Shown: positions 31,741 through 43,600 of the stretch, one piece after another | Layout of the letters: every line of letters begins with the position of its first letter | How positions within the stretch are numbered: position 1 is the stretch's first letter | From: Sebastes aleutianus | Taxonomy: Eukaryota > Chordata > Actinopteri > Perciformes > Sebastidae | Length of the DNA: 64,000 bases | Direction of reading: 5' to 3' | Assembly (NCBI GenBank): GCA_916700875.1 | Contig: CAKAKS010000143.1 | Coordinates: 1-64,000 of the forward strand | Notes under the pieces: generated by a model | Seen by the model: only the letters and a program-made list of their open reading frames with translations | The model's database searches: none | What the model was told of the DNA's origin: nothing | Translations under genes and position numbers: made by a program

Positions 31741-31902
31741 AAGTCAAATTCAACTTTATTGTAATTTTTACACATACAAAGTACACGGTTAAAACGAAAT
31801 GTCGTTGCTCACGGACCAAGGTGCAAACACAGACATACAAAAACAGTCACAAACATAGAACATAACACAGTTAACAAAGTGCAAAGTGTAATTAATTATG
31901 AC
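31741..31902 (-). mobile_element. LINE/SINE 3' tail insertion
   Basis: Reverse complement reads like a fish retroposon tail (TTACAATAAAGTTGAATTTG at its end). It is absent at the matching place upstream of IFIT-D (39585), so it is a copy-specific insertion. The rest of 31903-32340 is diverged IFIT unit flank and AT-rich sequence with nothing else recognised. Confidence 0.5.
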
Positions 31903-32342
31903 GCTCAGCTGCCTCCCACTGGTGTCACCTGGTTACTGTTTGGTTATCACCTCTCACACTGACATAAAAACTCATATCATTTTTATTTTTCACTTGTTCA
32001 CCTGTCACCGTGGACATACTGTTATGCAGTCGTATTTTTTTATCTTTTAATTTCATTAGACGGATACTTTTAACCGTTAAAACGTTTGATTTTTAAGTTT
32101 ATTTTATTCTAATTTAATTTATTTTAATCTACTGTTTATTCTTACATTTCATTGTGCAAACCTGCATTGTAAAATGGCAAATAAATGAACCTTGTAACAT
32201 TGTAAATGAGTTAAATTGGAGCAGCTACTTACGTTTACAAACTGCGCAATTTACGTAAACCACGTAGGACGGAACATTTCCCGGGTATGTTGCTGTAGTT
32301 AGCAATGGCGGAGCTCAAAGAGACAGACGCTGCTCAACTACA

Positions 32343-33316
32343 CCAGAGGTCTGTACTACGAAGCGAGTTCAACATACCCAGGGTATCTTCTCGTTATCTG
32401 GCTTTCCTAACCCTAACAAACGAGATCCCGCTAAGCGGTCCTACGAAGGTGGTTATCAACTCGTTAAACCAACCCAGGGTTTCTCCATCTGGTTATGAGC
32501 ACATTCACATGAACAGGGAGGTGTTTGCAGCATCTGGCCAATCACAGGCATGGACAAGTCTACTGTCAGCAGACAGACAGAGCGGCACATTTTACAAAGA
32601 AAGAGCAAACTATATTAGACAAATACGAAGAAGTTAAACACTTAATCCAGATTTAAAGTAACACAGTTGAAGCTGCCAAATGCAGGAAGGACAGCTGGTA
32701 AAAGAAAAAACTCCTGATGTATGAATGCGTAAATTAACAGATTTATTAATTTAACGGAACACTCAAAAGTCAGATATAGTCGTCTAAATAGTCTAAATAA
32801 ATAACTTTTCTTTGTGTAATGGATTACTGGATTACACCTAATTATGCCCAGTACTAACAGTGAGCGGTGTATGACTTTTTGACCCTTGTTTCAGCTGTTT
32901 CCCCGTCTCCGGCGGTGTGAAACGGACTCAAGAGGAAGTTCAAAAATGAGTATGAAAATATAATTCAAAGCAGTAAACACCCACAGCATACAGCCAGCTG
33001 TCCTTCCTGCATCTGCCAGTTTAAACTGTGTTGTTTTTAGTCTGGATTATGACTGTAACTTCTTCATATGTGTGTAATATTATCATACAATCACCGCACT
33101 GAGCTCTGATTGGTCAGTAGGAGGTGCTTTTATACGAGTTAATCTCTTATCTGGAACATAACCTCTCTCTGGAGCAGGTTAGGTGTTCAGTATCAGTTAC
33201 CATGGTGATCTAACCCGGTAAGAAGTGATCCACCTTCGTAGGACTGAAAACCCTGAAGGGTTAAACCCTGAAGTTACCTCGCTAACCACAAATCCTGCTT
33301 CGTAGTACAGGCCTAC
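32343..33316 (+). mobile_element. PIF-Harbinger-like element
   Basis: Ends are inverted copies of GG-CTGTACTACGAAGC (32347 and its complement near 33295-33315). A frame near 32590-32640 reads HFTKKEQTILDKYEEVKHLIQ and continues NTVEAAKCRKDSW, then hits stops. This resembles the Myb/SANT-like DNA-binding protein of PIF-Harbinger elements. There is no transposase. The right end abuts a second, inverted copy. Confidence 0.65.
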
Positions 33317-33317
33317 A

Positions 33318-33803
33318 GGCCTCTGTACTACGAAGCAGGATTTGGCATAATCCAGACTAAAAACAACACAGTTTAAACTGACAGATGCAGGAAGGACAGC
33401 TGGATTTATGCTGTGGGTGTTTACCGCCCTTGATTATATTTTCATTCTTATTTTTTAACTTCCTCTTGAGTCCGTTTCACACCGCCGGAGACGGAGGACA
33501 CATCTGAAAGAAGGTTGAATTAGTCATAGACGCCATGTTGTTAGTACTGGGCATGATTAGGTGTAATCCAGTCAACCATTATACAACTAAAATCTATTTA
33601 TATCTAGACGAGTATATCTTACTTTTGAGTGTTCCGTTAAATTAATAAGTCTGTTAATTTACTCATTCACACATTGGGAGTTTTTTCTTCTACGCAGCTG
33701 TCCTTCCTGCATTTGGCAGCTTCAACTGTGTTAATTTAGCCTGGATTATGTGTTTAACTTCTTCGTATTTGTCTAATATAGTTTACTCTTCCCTTGTTAA
33801 ATA
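33318..33803 (-). mobile_element. Inverted partial Harbinger copy, head-to-head
   Basis: Reverse complement of about 32600-33062. The two copies meet at a palindrome GCTTCGTAGTACAG...CTGTACTACGAAGC (33292-33333). The outer end is truncated where IFIT unit flank (TACCACTTCACACTGACAGG) begins. Confidence 0.7.
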
Positions 33804-34708
33804 CCACTTCACACTGACAGGGAAACACTTTGACACAAAGGCTCGTATTTGATCATTTGTCACCTGTTCACATGTCACCTTGGAGTTATACAACTGCATG
33901 TGTGCGATGTTCATCCATGTTGACTTACAAGTTGAAAGTTGTAGTTTGATTAACGTCCATCAGCGCCCTGTGTAGTACAGTACTGCAAGATAGTGAAGCC
34001 TACATGAATTTCTTGTATAATAACCACCAAAACAAAACAGCTTAAAGATTTCTTAGTGTACATAATGTATATTTATTAGTATTAGTAGGCTATTGTGTAC
34101 AACGGAGACACAGCTTGACATCAGCTTTATACATACAATCAGTTGCATCTGGCAATAATATTCAGGTTACATCAAATTATCAATAACATTATCAGAGAGT
34201 TTTATATTTCACTACTCCAAAGCTTACAGACATTCAAATTACATATAGTGTAGTTCTTATATAAACTTAAAATACAGTGCTATGGAAAAAAAACAATCAA
34301 CACAACAGGAATATAATAAACACAGTGATTACATGTAAGTTATGAAAATCAACACTGATCAAAATCTATTTTAATAAATCATGTGATACTGAACTATAGT
34401 AATAACATTTGAACATGTCCACAGTGGATGTTATTTAAAGGACTAGAGTTATTGAATGATTCAGCCTGTTTAGTACAGATTGAGTGTACTACTGCTGACA
34501 GTTTTTCAGAGCAAATGAGTAGATTTTTAGATAGTTTTAAAAAAAAGCTTTTGTCTTCCATTAAATGTACTTAAGTCTAAAACTTGCTGACACTTGTTGA
34601 AACCTGCCTTTAAAGGATACAGCTCAACCAATAAGTGTGTGCAGATCTTTTTAGGTAATGCAATACCTACATTTATTTCTGGATTTAGAACCAGTGATGT
34701 TCAAAACA
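33804..34708 (-). other. IFIT-D 3' UTR and flank
   Basis: Conserved unit flank of the C/E type up to about 34700 (CCAGTGATGTTCAAAACACTATGG), with a minus-strand AATAAA near 34070. Non-coding. Confidence 0.5.
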
Positions 34709-36017
34709 CTATGGTTTTTGCAGGTTTGCCAGAAACTCCTCTATTTCTCCACACATTTGGTTCCTGCCTTTGGCTGTAATCTTCTTCAGAGTTGTGATGC
34801 TCTTCCAATGAAAGGAGGATTGATGCCGTATTGCTGCTGCCTTCATGTTATATTGTATTGACCTTTGGTACTCCTGACGATCAAGGTATAAATGTTTTGC
34901 ATAGAAGTTGTAAAGCATCTGTTTATCTGCAGGTTCCAGATCCCTTTCTAGCAGTTCCTGGTATATCTGCTCGGCTTTAGCCTGGTCGTGTTTGGATTTT
35001 GCATATATATTTGCAAGAGCTATGTTCCTCTTAAGTGAACAATGAGGGTAAAGAGAAATCACCTCCTTATGGAGACTGATTGCTCTGTCTATCATGCTTT
35101 GCTTTGGGTGACTGTCCCTGAAATAAATGATCTTCCATTTGTAGCAGAGTGCAGCACATCTCTTCAGATAACGCTCATCTGGATGGTTTTTCAGAGCCTC
35201 CTCTGCCAATTCAATGGCCTCATCAATAGAAACATAGTTTCCGTAAAACTTTAGTAATAGTTTAATACCATTGTAGCTGCTGACAGGATCTCTCAAAACC
35301 TTTCTGGCTAACTCTCGTGCTTCATCTTCAATTCTCTCTCCTTTCTTAGCACATTGCTCAAGGTAGTGAACAGCGAGGTACAAGTTCTCTGGATCCTGTT
35401 CCTTGGAGATTCTCAATTTCTCCAACTTGTCAGCCCCCAGCTTTTTGTTTCTGTGCTTTAAAGCCTTCACTAACCCTATTATGTGGCTGGTGTTCCACTC
35501 CACCATGTCCAGCTGCATTCTGATGGCTCTCTGGAAGTAATCTGCAGCCAGTCGCTTTTTATCTTCGCTGAACTTCATCAGGGTCCAGGCTTTTTCAGCG
35601 TAGATCTCTGGATGGAGCTCGTCCTGGGATGGAGATGGGTATTTATTCATCAGGGCGTCGATCTTTGTCAGGTAAGCCTGACTCTCTGCTTGGTCTCCCA
35701 GGTGGTGGTGCAGCCAAGCCAGGTTCCCGTAGTTCACCACTAACCAGGGACCCTCATCTGCACTTCTCATCTGGCGGAAGGCTTCTGCAGCCTTGTTGAA
35801 CAAACTCTGGGCGTCTTCAGTCAACCCCAGCTTGTATTGAATGAACCCCCGCAGGTTGTAAATGTGACCCAGCCAGCTGTTTCCCTCCTCTGTGCCGATG
35901 TCCTCCAGCTGGTCCCTGAGATAGAAAAGTTTGGTCCTGCTGGGGTCCAGATCCCAGGTGAAGTGGCACTGCAGGGCCTCCAGTTTGGACACCAGTGTTG
36001 TTTGACTCTGAGCAGCA
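34709..36017 (-). CDS. ifit: IFIT-D, main coding exon (exon 2)
   Basis: Open from the acceptor at 36017 to TAG 34709, about 438 residues with exon 1. The N-terminal part (SAAQSQTTLVSKLEAL, SRTKLFYLRDQLEDIG) is of the IFIT-C type. From about SEDKKRLAADYFQ onward, including NTSHIIGLVKALKH, KKLGADKLEKLRI and LANIYAKSKHDQAKAEQIY, it follows IFIT-A/B. TPR-like helices are retained throughout. The terminal EEFLANLQKP is of the A type, although the bases after the stop are of the C type. This patchwork is best explained by gene conversion. The gene is intact and a good candidate for expression. Role is as for IFIT-A. Confidence 0.92.
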
Positions 36018-36309
36018 CTGATGGAGAGTAAAAATAACAAATATTAAAACACATCACCAGTAGGTTAATATAATATGCTCTTAAGGGTGCTATGTTTGGA
36101 TAACCACTGTTCATCTCATGTGGAGGAAGGGAGGAACATAGAAATGGAGTTAGGAGCATTGAATGAACACGAAGGAAATAAGGAGGGAAAGATTTCCTTT
36201 TCTATTTGTTAGTTGCCTTCTGGAGGTGGAACACAAAATAATTTCACTACACGTTGTACTGTGTATGGTTGTATACAGTATGTGATAAATAAACGTGATT
36301 TGATTTGAT

Positions 36310-36940
36310 AGACATCAATGAAATAAGGAATAAGGAAGGAAGGAATGGAGGGGGGTGGAAATGGATTAAAGAGTATTAGAGGATAGGAAGGAAATAAGGA
36401 AGGAGTCATGAAAGAAGAGAGGATAGGAAGGAAAAGAATATGGACCAACAGACAGCTGGAAAGAAAAAGTAGGCTGAAAGATAATAAGGAAAAGCAAAGT
36501 ACATAAAGAAGTAAAACTTGAAATGGGAACAGAGGACTTAGGAAGGAAAATTAGTGGATGGAAAGGAAGGAAATGGGTAAGGAAATGAGGGAAGGAATGG
36601 ATAAGAGAAGAAGTAACAGAGAGGATAAAAACATGGAGGACAAGAAGGAACAAAGGATGAAAGAAAACACAAAGGGGAATGAAGTATGCAATGAATAAAT
36701 AAATAAAGGAAGAAACAGAGTGAGGCAGGAGGAGAAAAAGAAGGAGGGGAGGACAGAGGGGAGGAAGAAAAGACAAAAGGGAATAAGGCAAGAGATAAGA
36801 AAAAGATGGCTGAAAGAGGTAAGGAAGGAGGAGGCAAGTAAGGAAGGAAGAAAATGACAGAAATGGTGTGAAACAGAAGAAAGCAAGGAAGACAGGAAGG
36901 ATGAAATGTTGAAATGATAATAGGATAATAATAACAACAA
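36310..36940. repeat. GA-rich low-complexity region (IFIT-D intron)
   Basis: Copy of 18670-19270. Minus-strand reading frames in it are low-complexity artefacts. A retroposon-tail fragment precedes it (36237-36309). Confidence 0.7.
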
Positions 36941-36998
36941 CAACTGTAAGAGCCAAAAAATGATGCTGACACATACTGAGGTTGTGGTGTAATTCACT

Positions 36999-37945
36999 GT
37001 TAGGAACACTAGGTGGCGCTGTGTTAATTGCCTGACCCAGCCACGGGTGTATAGGTAGGAAGTGTTGTGTTGACGTCAGGGTTTAGCCCAGAAGGGCAAA
37101 GGGTTTTTGACCGCAGTGATGCTGATTTGTTTGCCGTGTTGTGTTGTTTGGCTTGTTGTTATGGAAACCGAACTTTCTTCTTTATTACACTATCGCGAAT
37201 AAATTAATTGTTATTCCGAAACCAATGAGCGGCCTGAGGATCGGTTTTGTTCAGCACAACATGCAGCTAAAGGTAACATCAACAGCGAAAAGTGCGTCAG
37301 TCCAGGGCTAATCACCTCAGTAGCTAAAGTAGTAGACTTAGCTCCTACATTTAGTCAAAAACCCGGCTCCAGTTGGAACTTCGTTGAAACTGCGTAACGT
37401 TTGGAACTCAACGGAGGCGACGCGGGAGGACAAGGAGAGCTGCCGGTGTGGATTTCGGCTACGTTTGGAGGACGTATGCAGCCATCCATGGGTGGTAGGA
37501 CGGAGGAGCTACGGAGCTAATGCTAAAGCCGGCTGTGGAGCATCGGACCACTGCAGAACTGCAAGGCACCCGACGCAGAGGTATGGTAGCGCTACACTGT
37601 TTAATGGCCATTTAAAGTGTGTGCACACATATGAGGGCGGAAATCCAATGCACTGGTTGCCGAAGTGGGCGGACCTTGGACTTTGCGCTGACTGTTTGTT
37701 GCATTGACTGTCGCGGCGAACTGTTAAGTGTCTGACTGTTTATCATGGAGAATCGTGAAGCGGCGTTTTATCATCAGGAGAGGACAAGTGGAGCACCTGA
37801 GGTCAGACAATGGTACCAACTTCATTGGGGCAGAAAGAGAACTGAAGGAGGCCCTTGCTGCTTTGAATCAGGACAGGATTCAAGGAGCTCTGTCATGGAA
37901 ACCGGCCTTTCTTCTTTATTGCACTATCATGAATAAACTTTTAGA
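36999..37945 (+). mobile_element. BEL/Pao-like LTR element remnant
   Basis: LTR-like sequence (36999 to about 37205) is followed by about 690 bases of internal sequence, and then by a partial repeat of the LTR end (ATGGAAACCGG-CTTTCTTC, 37897-37940). Just before the repeat, a plus-strand stretch encodes an integrase fragment (VEHLRSDNGTNFIGAEREL, about 37783-37840) typical of BEL/Pao elements. IFIT-C lacks the internal part and looks like a solo LTR. 37206-37740 has no recognisable protein. Element boundaries are approximate. Confidence 0.6.
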
Positions 37946-38124
37946 AAACAATTGATTTATAATAATTGTTAAGAATAAGAAAGAACATAAAAATTTTAAA
38001 ATTCGTGTGGCCCTAGCTGAAAGGGAAGAATGAAGAAAGGAAAGAACATGAAACAAGAGAGAAAAGTAAGACGCCTAAATTATTTACTCCAACAATGATA
38101 TGAAATGCAGAAGCAGCTACTCAC

Positions 38125-38132
38125 CTCATCAT
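38125..38132 (-). CDS. ifit: IFIT-D first coding exon (ATG ATG AG)
   Basis: Same exon and GTGAGT donor as the other copies. The intron is 36018-38124. It joins exon 2 to give M-M-S-A-A-Q. Confidence 0.85.
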
Positions 38133-39610
38133 TCAGCTGATTCCTCGACTCAGTAGTTCTCTAAATATTGGGCTGGTTTTTGCTCTTGATGCTGGATTTG
38201 GGTTCGCTGGTATAAAGTCAGTGATGTCCAACTTCTGCTTTGCTGTAAATGATGTGATGTTGTTGAGGACGCAGCTTTAAATGCTCTCACTGAAGTCAAA
38301 GCAAAGCGAAGAGGCGGGGCATTTGCGTGTAAAGCCTTTTGTTCTGTCTTAATGCACCTTGACTTTCGTTTCCCAGGAATGTAAACCTGCAGCCACATTT
38401 GAATAAACAAAAAAATGACTCATCAAATGTTGTGATTATTTTTTCTCTGAAATTGAAAGTTAAAAACAGTTTGTTTCTTCTTGAAGAACACATTTTTATT
38501 TATTATCTATTTTTATTGAGGTTTTCATAACAAACATATTAATAAAATGGTCATTCTCTGCAGCAAATAGGCAGTAGGCAATACCATCAAATTATTATGC
38601 AAGTAAATAAAAAAATAGTAGCCTAATTAAACAGGTGAAAATATGTTACAGTAATTACAATATACATAAATCTTAAAGGTCACATGGGCTACTACACTTT
38701 ATAATCTTATTCCAATTGACCCCCCCTTTCTAAACTCCATGAAGCTCCAGATATAAACTGCCAGCTTTCCTTTAGTAATGTATGTTAGTTTTTCCATAGC
38801 AATACATGCTGATAAATCATAATAGCCTATATATTTATATATATTATAGCTATTCCTCTCTTAGTTTGTAAAAGAGACACACGTCTATTAGTGCAAGGCC
38901 ACTCTTCTTAGTAATCAAATCACTTGGATGAATATCCAGGACGCACAACGTTGGCCAACAAGTGATTTCAGTTTTGTTATCTGGTTGACCTCCCACATTT
39001 ATTAAGTCTTGTGTTCTGTCTTCACCTTGACTTTCGTTTTCTAGGAATGGAAACCTACAGCCACATATGAAGAAACTAAACCAAGACTCATAAAACGTTG
39101 TCATAATATTTGCTCTTAAGTTGATTTATGGTTTTAGCAGAACTCAGAAACTATTAAACTTAGGAACTTCAAATTTGGTATGATGGTTGACAGTGTGTAA
39201 TTATCATTACAAACGTAAACAAGCAGCAGCTTGTGGAAGACTCTGGTGATGTGAAATGAGTCTAGTTGTGCCTTTGGGGGTTAGAAGTCCATGGAAGCAT
39301 ATTCCGCATATGAAGAAACAAAACCATGACTCATAAAATATCATAATACTTGCTCTGAAGTTGATTTATGGTTAGACACAGTTTTGTTTTTTTATTGAAG
39401 ATATAATAACCTTTTTATGGCTGCACTTTCTCATCAAATAGAAATATTATGATGTCATGTTCATCATCTTAAACACATTTCTAGAGTATATGTATATGTA
39501 GACTTTGAGCAGCGGCCGTCTGCAGTGTCCATAGGTTATATGAAGAGCTGTGACAGTGGTTGGAGACGGAGACACCTGCATTATGACTCTCTGATGACCA
39601 CCCACTGGTG
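38133..39610 (-). promoter_or_regulatory. IFIT-D promoter with two ISRE modules
   Basis: The proximal site 38362-38374 (minus) reads GGGAAACGAAAGT. The distal site 39030-39042 contains a perfect GAAAACGAAAGT, about 900 bases upstream of the ATG. The layout matches IFIT-C, but the proximal site is not damaged. Intervening sequence (38480-38990) is AT-rich with nothing recognised. Confidence 0.62.
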
Positions 39611-39614
39611 TAAC

Positions 39615-40359
39615 CTGAGGTCTGTACTACGAAGCGAGTTCAACATACCCAGGGTATCTTCTCGTTATCTGGCTTCCCTAACCCTAACAAACGAGATCCC
39701 GCTAAGCGGTCCTACGAAGGTGGTTATCAACTCGTTAAAACCAACCCAGAGTTTCTCCATCTGGTTATGAGCACATTCACATGAACAGGGAGGTGTTTGC
39801 AGCATCTGGCCAATCACAGGCATGGACAAGTCTACTGTCAGCAGACAGACAGAGTGGCACATTTTACAAAGGAAGAGCAAACTATTTTAGACAAATACAA
39901 AGAAGTTAAACACATAATCCAGATTTAAAGTAACACAGTTGAATCTGCCAAATGCAGGAAGGACAGCTGGTAAAAGAAAAAACTCCTGATGTATGAATGC
40001 GTAAATTAACAGATTTATTAATTTAACGGAACACTCAAAAGTCAGATATAGTCGTCTAAATAGTCTAAATAAATAGCTCTTCTTTGTGTAACAGATAACT
40101 GGATTACACATAATTATACCAAGTAGGCATACTAATAGTGTGGTGTGTATGACTTTTTGACCCTTGTTTCAACTGTGTCCCCGTCTCCGGCGGTGTGAAA
40201 CAGACTCAAGAGGAAGTTAAAAAATAAGTATGAAAATATTATTCAAAGCAGTAAACACCCACAGCATAAATACAGCCAGCTGTCCTTCCTGTATTTGTCA
40301 GTTTAAACTGTGTTGTTTTTAGCCTGGATTATGATTTACACTTCTTCATATGTGTGTAA
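39615..40359 (+). mobile_element. PIF-Harbinger-like element, left half (interrupted)
   Basis: Starts GGTCTGTACTACGAAGCGAG like 32347 and carries the same HFTKEEQTILDKYKEVKHIIQ remnant near 39855-39915. At 40359 it is cut by the 19.3 kb array. The missing continuation (TATTAACATACAATCACCGC) lies at 59635. Confidence 0.7.
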
Positions 40360-42394
40360 TTCCAGTGTGCCTAGAAGCACAAGGCTGGGAAAGCTTTAAA
40401 ATCTTTTGAAAATCTTCCGAAAAAATTGCTCTGTAGCCCACAATTGTCACTCTTCACAGATAATTTGTTCGTCAAATTGTAGGAAATTTTGTGCCGGTCG
40501 CAGTCATGTAGCTATGGAATCAGTCGGACTTACACATTTGGCGACACATGCCTGAATGTGACAGCAACTCCAGGCTCGGCTCCCATAGCGGCCCATATTA
40601 AATTTCACAGAATCTTTTGGATCAGAGAAAAAAGTTACTACTTTTCGAAACTGCCGCCGAGGTCACATTTTTGAAACTACAGACCCAAATGTCGCACCAT
40701 TTGTTCATCAGAGACTCCTAACTGGTCTCATGAACAATCTAAGCGATAGGAGTCACGGTTTCTGTCGTAGAAGCACTTTTATGACATGTACGTCTCTGGT
40801 TAACTCCTATTATAAACTGCCCCGCTGCAGCAGTGGCCAATCACCACGGCAACTTTTGATTGCTGCTAGACAGCTGATTCACATTAGCCAATCAGTGCAG
40901 GCTGACTAACACACACACACACACACACGCACGCACACACACACAAACACACACACATTTTAACTATGTAACTCTTATCAGCAAATAGGCCTACAGAAGC
41001 GTACAGGCCTACAGTTATAGGAGGAGCGAAGCTCTCTTTCCACTGTTCCAACAATCACAAACTCTGGTTTTGGTCAAAATAAACTCTTAATTCATAGCAT
41101 CAACAGATAGATATTCAGTTTGTTCAGTTCAGTTCCGTTTTTTACCCCCAGAGTGACTCATTTTCTGAAACAAATCGATAAAGGATCTCTGTTCACTTTG
41201 TTCAGTTCACTTATTTCGAGAGGAGTAGTCATCTTCTCGAACAAATCGATAGAGGATCTCTGAACAAGTCAACAGACCTAACATTTCTGACTGCATGGCG
41301 CTGTTGTGTGTGTTCGTGCGTGTGTGTTAATCTCCCGTCAGAGGGCGCAGAGGACAGAAGCTGCGCACAGTTTCAATGACACCAATAGGTTACTGTGTGT
41401 CACCTAGCATAGTTTTTATAGCATGACTAACTTGAGTTTTGAACTAATGTTTCCCGCCAGTAGGTGGCTAACCACGTGGGGTGTCTCCTTTAGTCACAGA
41501 GCAGTGTTAATGTAAATGTACTGTTTTGATTTCAAATGTAAACTCACTTTCATTGGGCAGACTATGAACCAATGTGTAACCTGTTGCTAGGGGTCAGGGG
41601 GGCGCCAGCAACCAACCTGACGAATCTGATGACACTTCTCCAATTAAAGAACTCTGATTGGCTCTTTGTTTTGTGGCCTTCACTTAAATACAACAGGAGA
41701 TCCCATCGTAAATGCTGAACATATTTAATGTTTACGATTTGAAATCGGTGCGTCCAGGATGGACTTCCGAGCCGATTAGGGGATGTTTAAAACAGTGATA
41801 AAGTGTCAGCAGGCAGTATATTTTTGGCATCATTGGGAAAAAATTCCATAATAACCTTCCAGATTATTGTAATTCAATTGTTCTGAGAGAAAACTAGAGT
41901 TCTGCACGTCCTGCTGGCTCTGTTTTCAGGATTTTAAAAAATCTAGCCCGTGACGGGAGACTTTGACCAATCACAGGTAATTTCAGAGAGAGAGCATTCC
42001 TATTGGCTGTGCTCCGGTCATGTGACCGGAGCTTGGCGTTCTTTCACCAGATTTCACAATGGCAACGGCATCACAAACTTTCTCATTTTACAGCTAAACC
42101 GTACACTACAAGATGATTCTGAAAACCTCTGAGGCGAGAAATAGGCATTAACGTAACATAATATTGATTCATATTTGATCAGGTTACCTGTTTCATGCAC
42201 TACTGTCACGATATAGCAACCGTTTTATAAAAATAACTTTTTATGAAATTAGCTGATTTTCCCTCCCAAAAGTAGAAGTAATTTTCTTTAATATAACTTA
42301 TCCTTACCCCTCCAAGTCAAAATAAAGCTAATAGAATTGGTGTACATCATCTGAGCTGGGAACCTGAAGATTAATTTTAGATGCAGCTCAGACG

Positions 42395-42545
42395 CTATCC
42401 CATCTTGGATAACCTACCAATCCTGCAGAAACCTCCTTATTGTAAACCTAGCTAGGAAAGCCATCCATGCTCTGAATGCTCCAGGTCTCTAGTTTGTGGT
42501 CAAGTTTCAAAATGGGGACTAACATCATCACACATGAATACAGAT
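42395..42545 (+). repeat. Internal duplicate block, copy 1 (unit 1)
   Basis: CATCTTGGATAACCTACC to ACACATGAATACAG recurs about 1.85 kb downstream at 44228-44437 with an insertion of about 60 bases. The same pair is present in units 2 and 3. Class unknown. Confidence 0.65.
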
Positions 42546-42760
42546 GGGCTATTGGAGCTCAGGCGGTAGACACAAACACACACACAAGGTGTGGCCCAAC
42601 GGTAGCTTTGGAGCTTCTTTTCCTAGGAAGTCAGAGGTTGAGAGTGACAACATTTCCTTAGAAGTAATCATGATTTTAATCCGGTTTTGTAAGGTAGTTT
42701 ATTCTTTGGAATATCACCCACCACAAGTAGTGATTACCCAATGACATTTAACATCTCTGT

Positions 42761-42763
<3 letters not shown>

Positions 42764-42796
<33 letters not shown>
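42764..42796. repeat. (TA)n microsatellite, unit 1
   Basis: About 16 TA repeats. The corresponding tracts in unit 2 (48851-48914, about 32 repeats) and unit 3 (54986-55030, about 22) differ in length. Confidence 0.85.
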
Positions 42797-42801
<5 letters not shown>

Positions 42802-43516
42802 TTTCCCAGCATTTAGTTTGTGACTTTGTTTTTGGGCTTGAGATCTCCGGTATATAAGTTTTGGTGGTTTTTGGTTTAAGTTAGACACTTTTGAGTTTAG
42901 ACGGTTGAGCTGGGTGCGACGGCCCACTGCGTGGCTGGCCCAGCAACTTCCCCTTCTTTTGTTCATTTAACCGGGATCTCCAACCTTTTGTTTACTCAGT
43001 TACATTTTTTATAGTTACTTTTGCTATAGTTACGCTTGTTTAATCTGTTTTCATCGCATCATTTGTGCTTTCCTGAATAACCAATTTGGATTCCGGTACA
43101 TCCCTAATATAAATAAAGTTGTCTTTACTTTGCTGTGATGTTCATGACAACAGTTATTGTCTCTTTATCTGGATGGTTATATTGTTTTAATTCTAAACAC
43201 TTTTAGACAAGATAGAATTATAATAAATATATAGCACCATAGCATAGAACTTCACCTACTGCAAAAAATCTGTGCCATCATGAAGGTGAAATCATAAACT
43301 TTAACACACATGCACATGCCCACAGGGGTTCCCATTTAGTGTTTTGACAGTTCTGTGTAAGTCACGCCTGCTTTGAGTAAAATAGATAACTGTGTGCTTG
43401 GCAGGACTTTTAGGAGAAGGTGTGTCTCAAGAAAAAAATGTTTTTCTTGATAATTCTTTCTCATGGGAACAAATGTGTGGGCGTGTGTGTGTGTCTTTGT
43501 GTGAACTGATTGTGTA

Positions 43517-43552
43517 AGTGTGTGTGTGTGTGTGTGTGTGCACTAATTGTGT

Positions 43553-43600
<48 letters not shown>
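43517..43600. repeat. (GT)n microsatellite, unit 1
   Basis: Two GT tracts separated by CACTAATTGTGTAA. They are longer in unit 2 (49635-49722) and unit 3 (55753-55846). Reading frames of His/Thr here are artefacts. Confidence 0.85.

Noticed and set aside
32305..32637. 110-codon plus-strand frame starting MAELKETDAA
   Set aside because: It runs across a Harbinger end into the element in a frame different from the Myb-like remnant. No support as a gene.
37384..37707. 107-codon plus-strand frame in the IFIT-D intron
   Set aside because: Inside the BEL-like remnant with no recognisable domain. It may be 5' leader sequence of that element.
40913..40965. Short tandem repeats resembling a CRISPR array
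   Set aside because: Simple (AC)n microsatellite in a vertebrate genome. There are no spacers and no cas genes.
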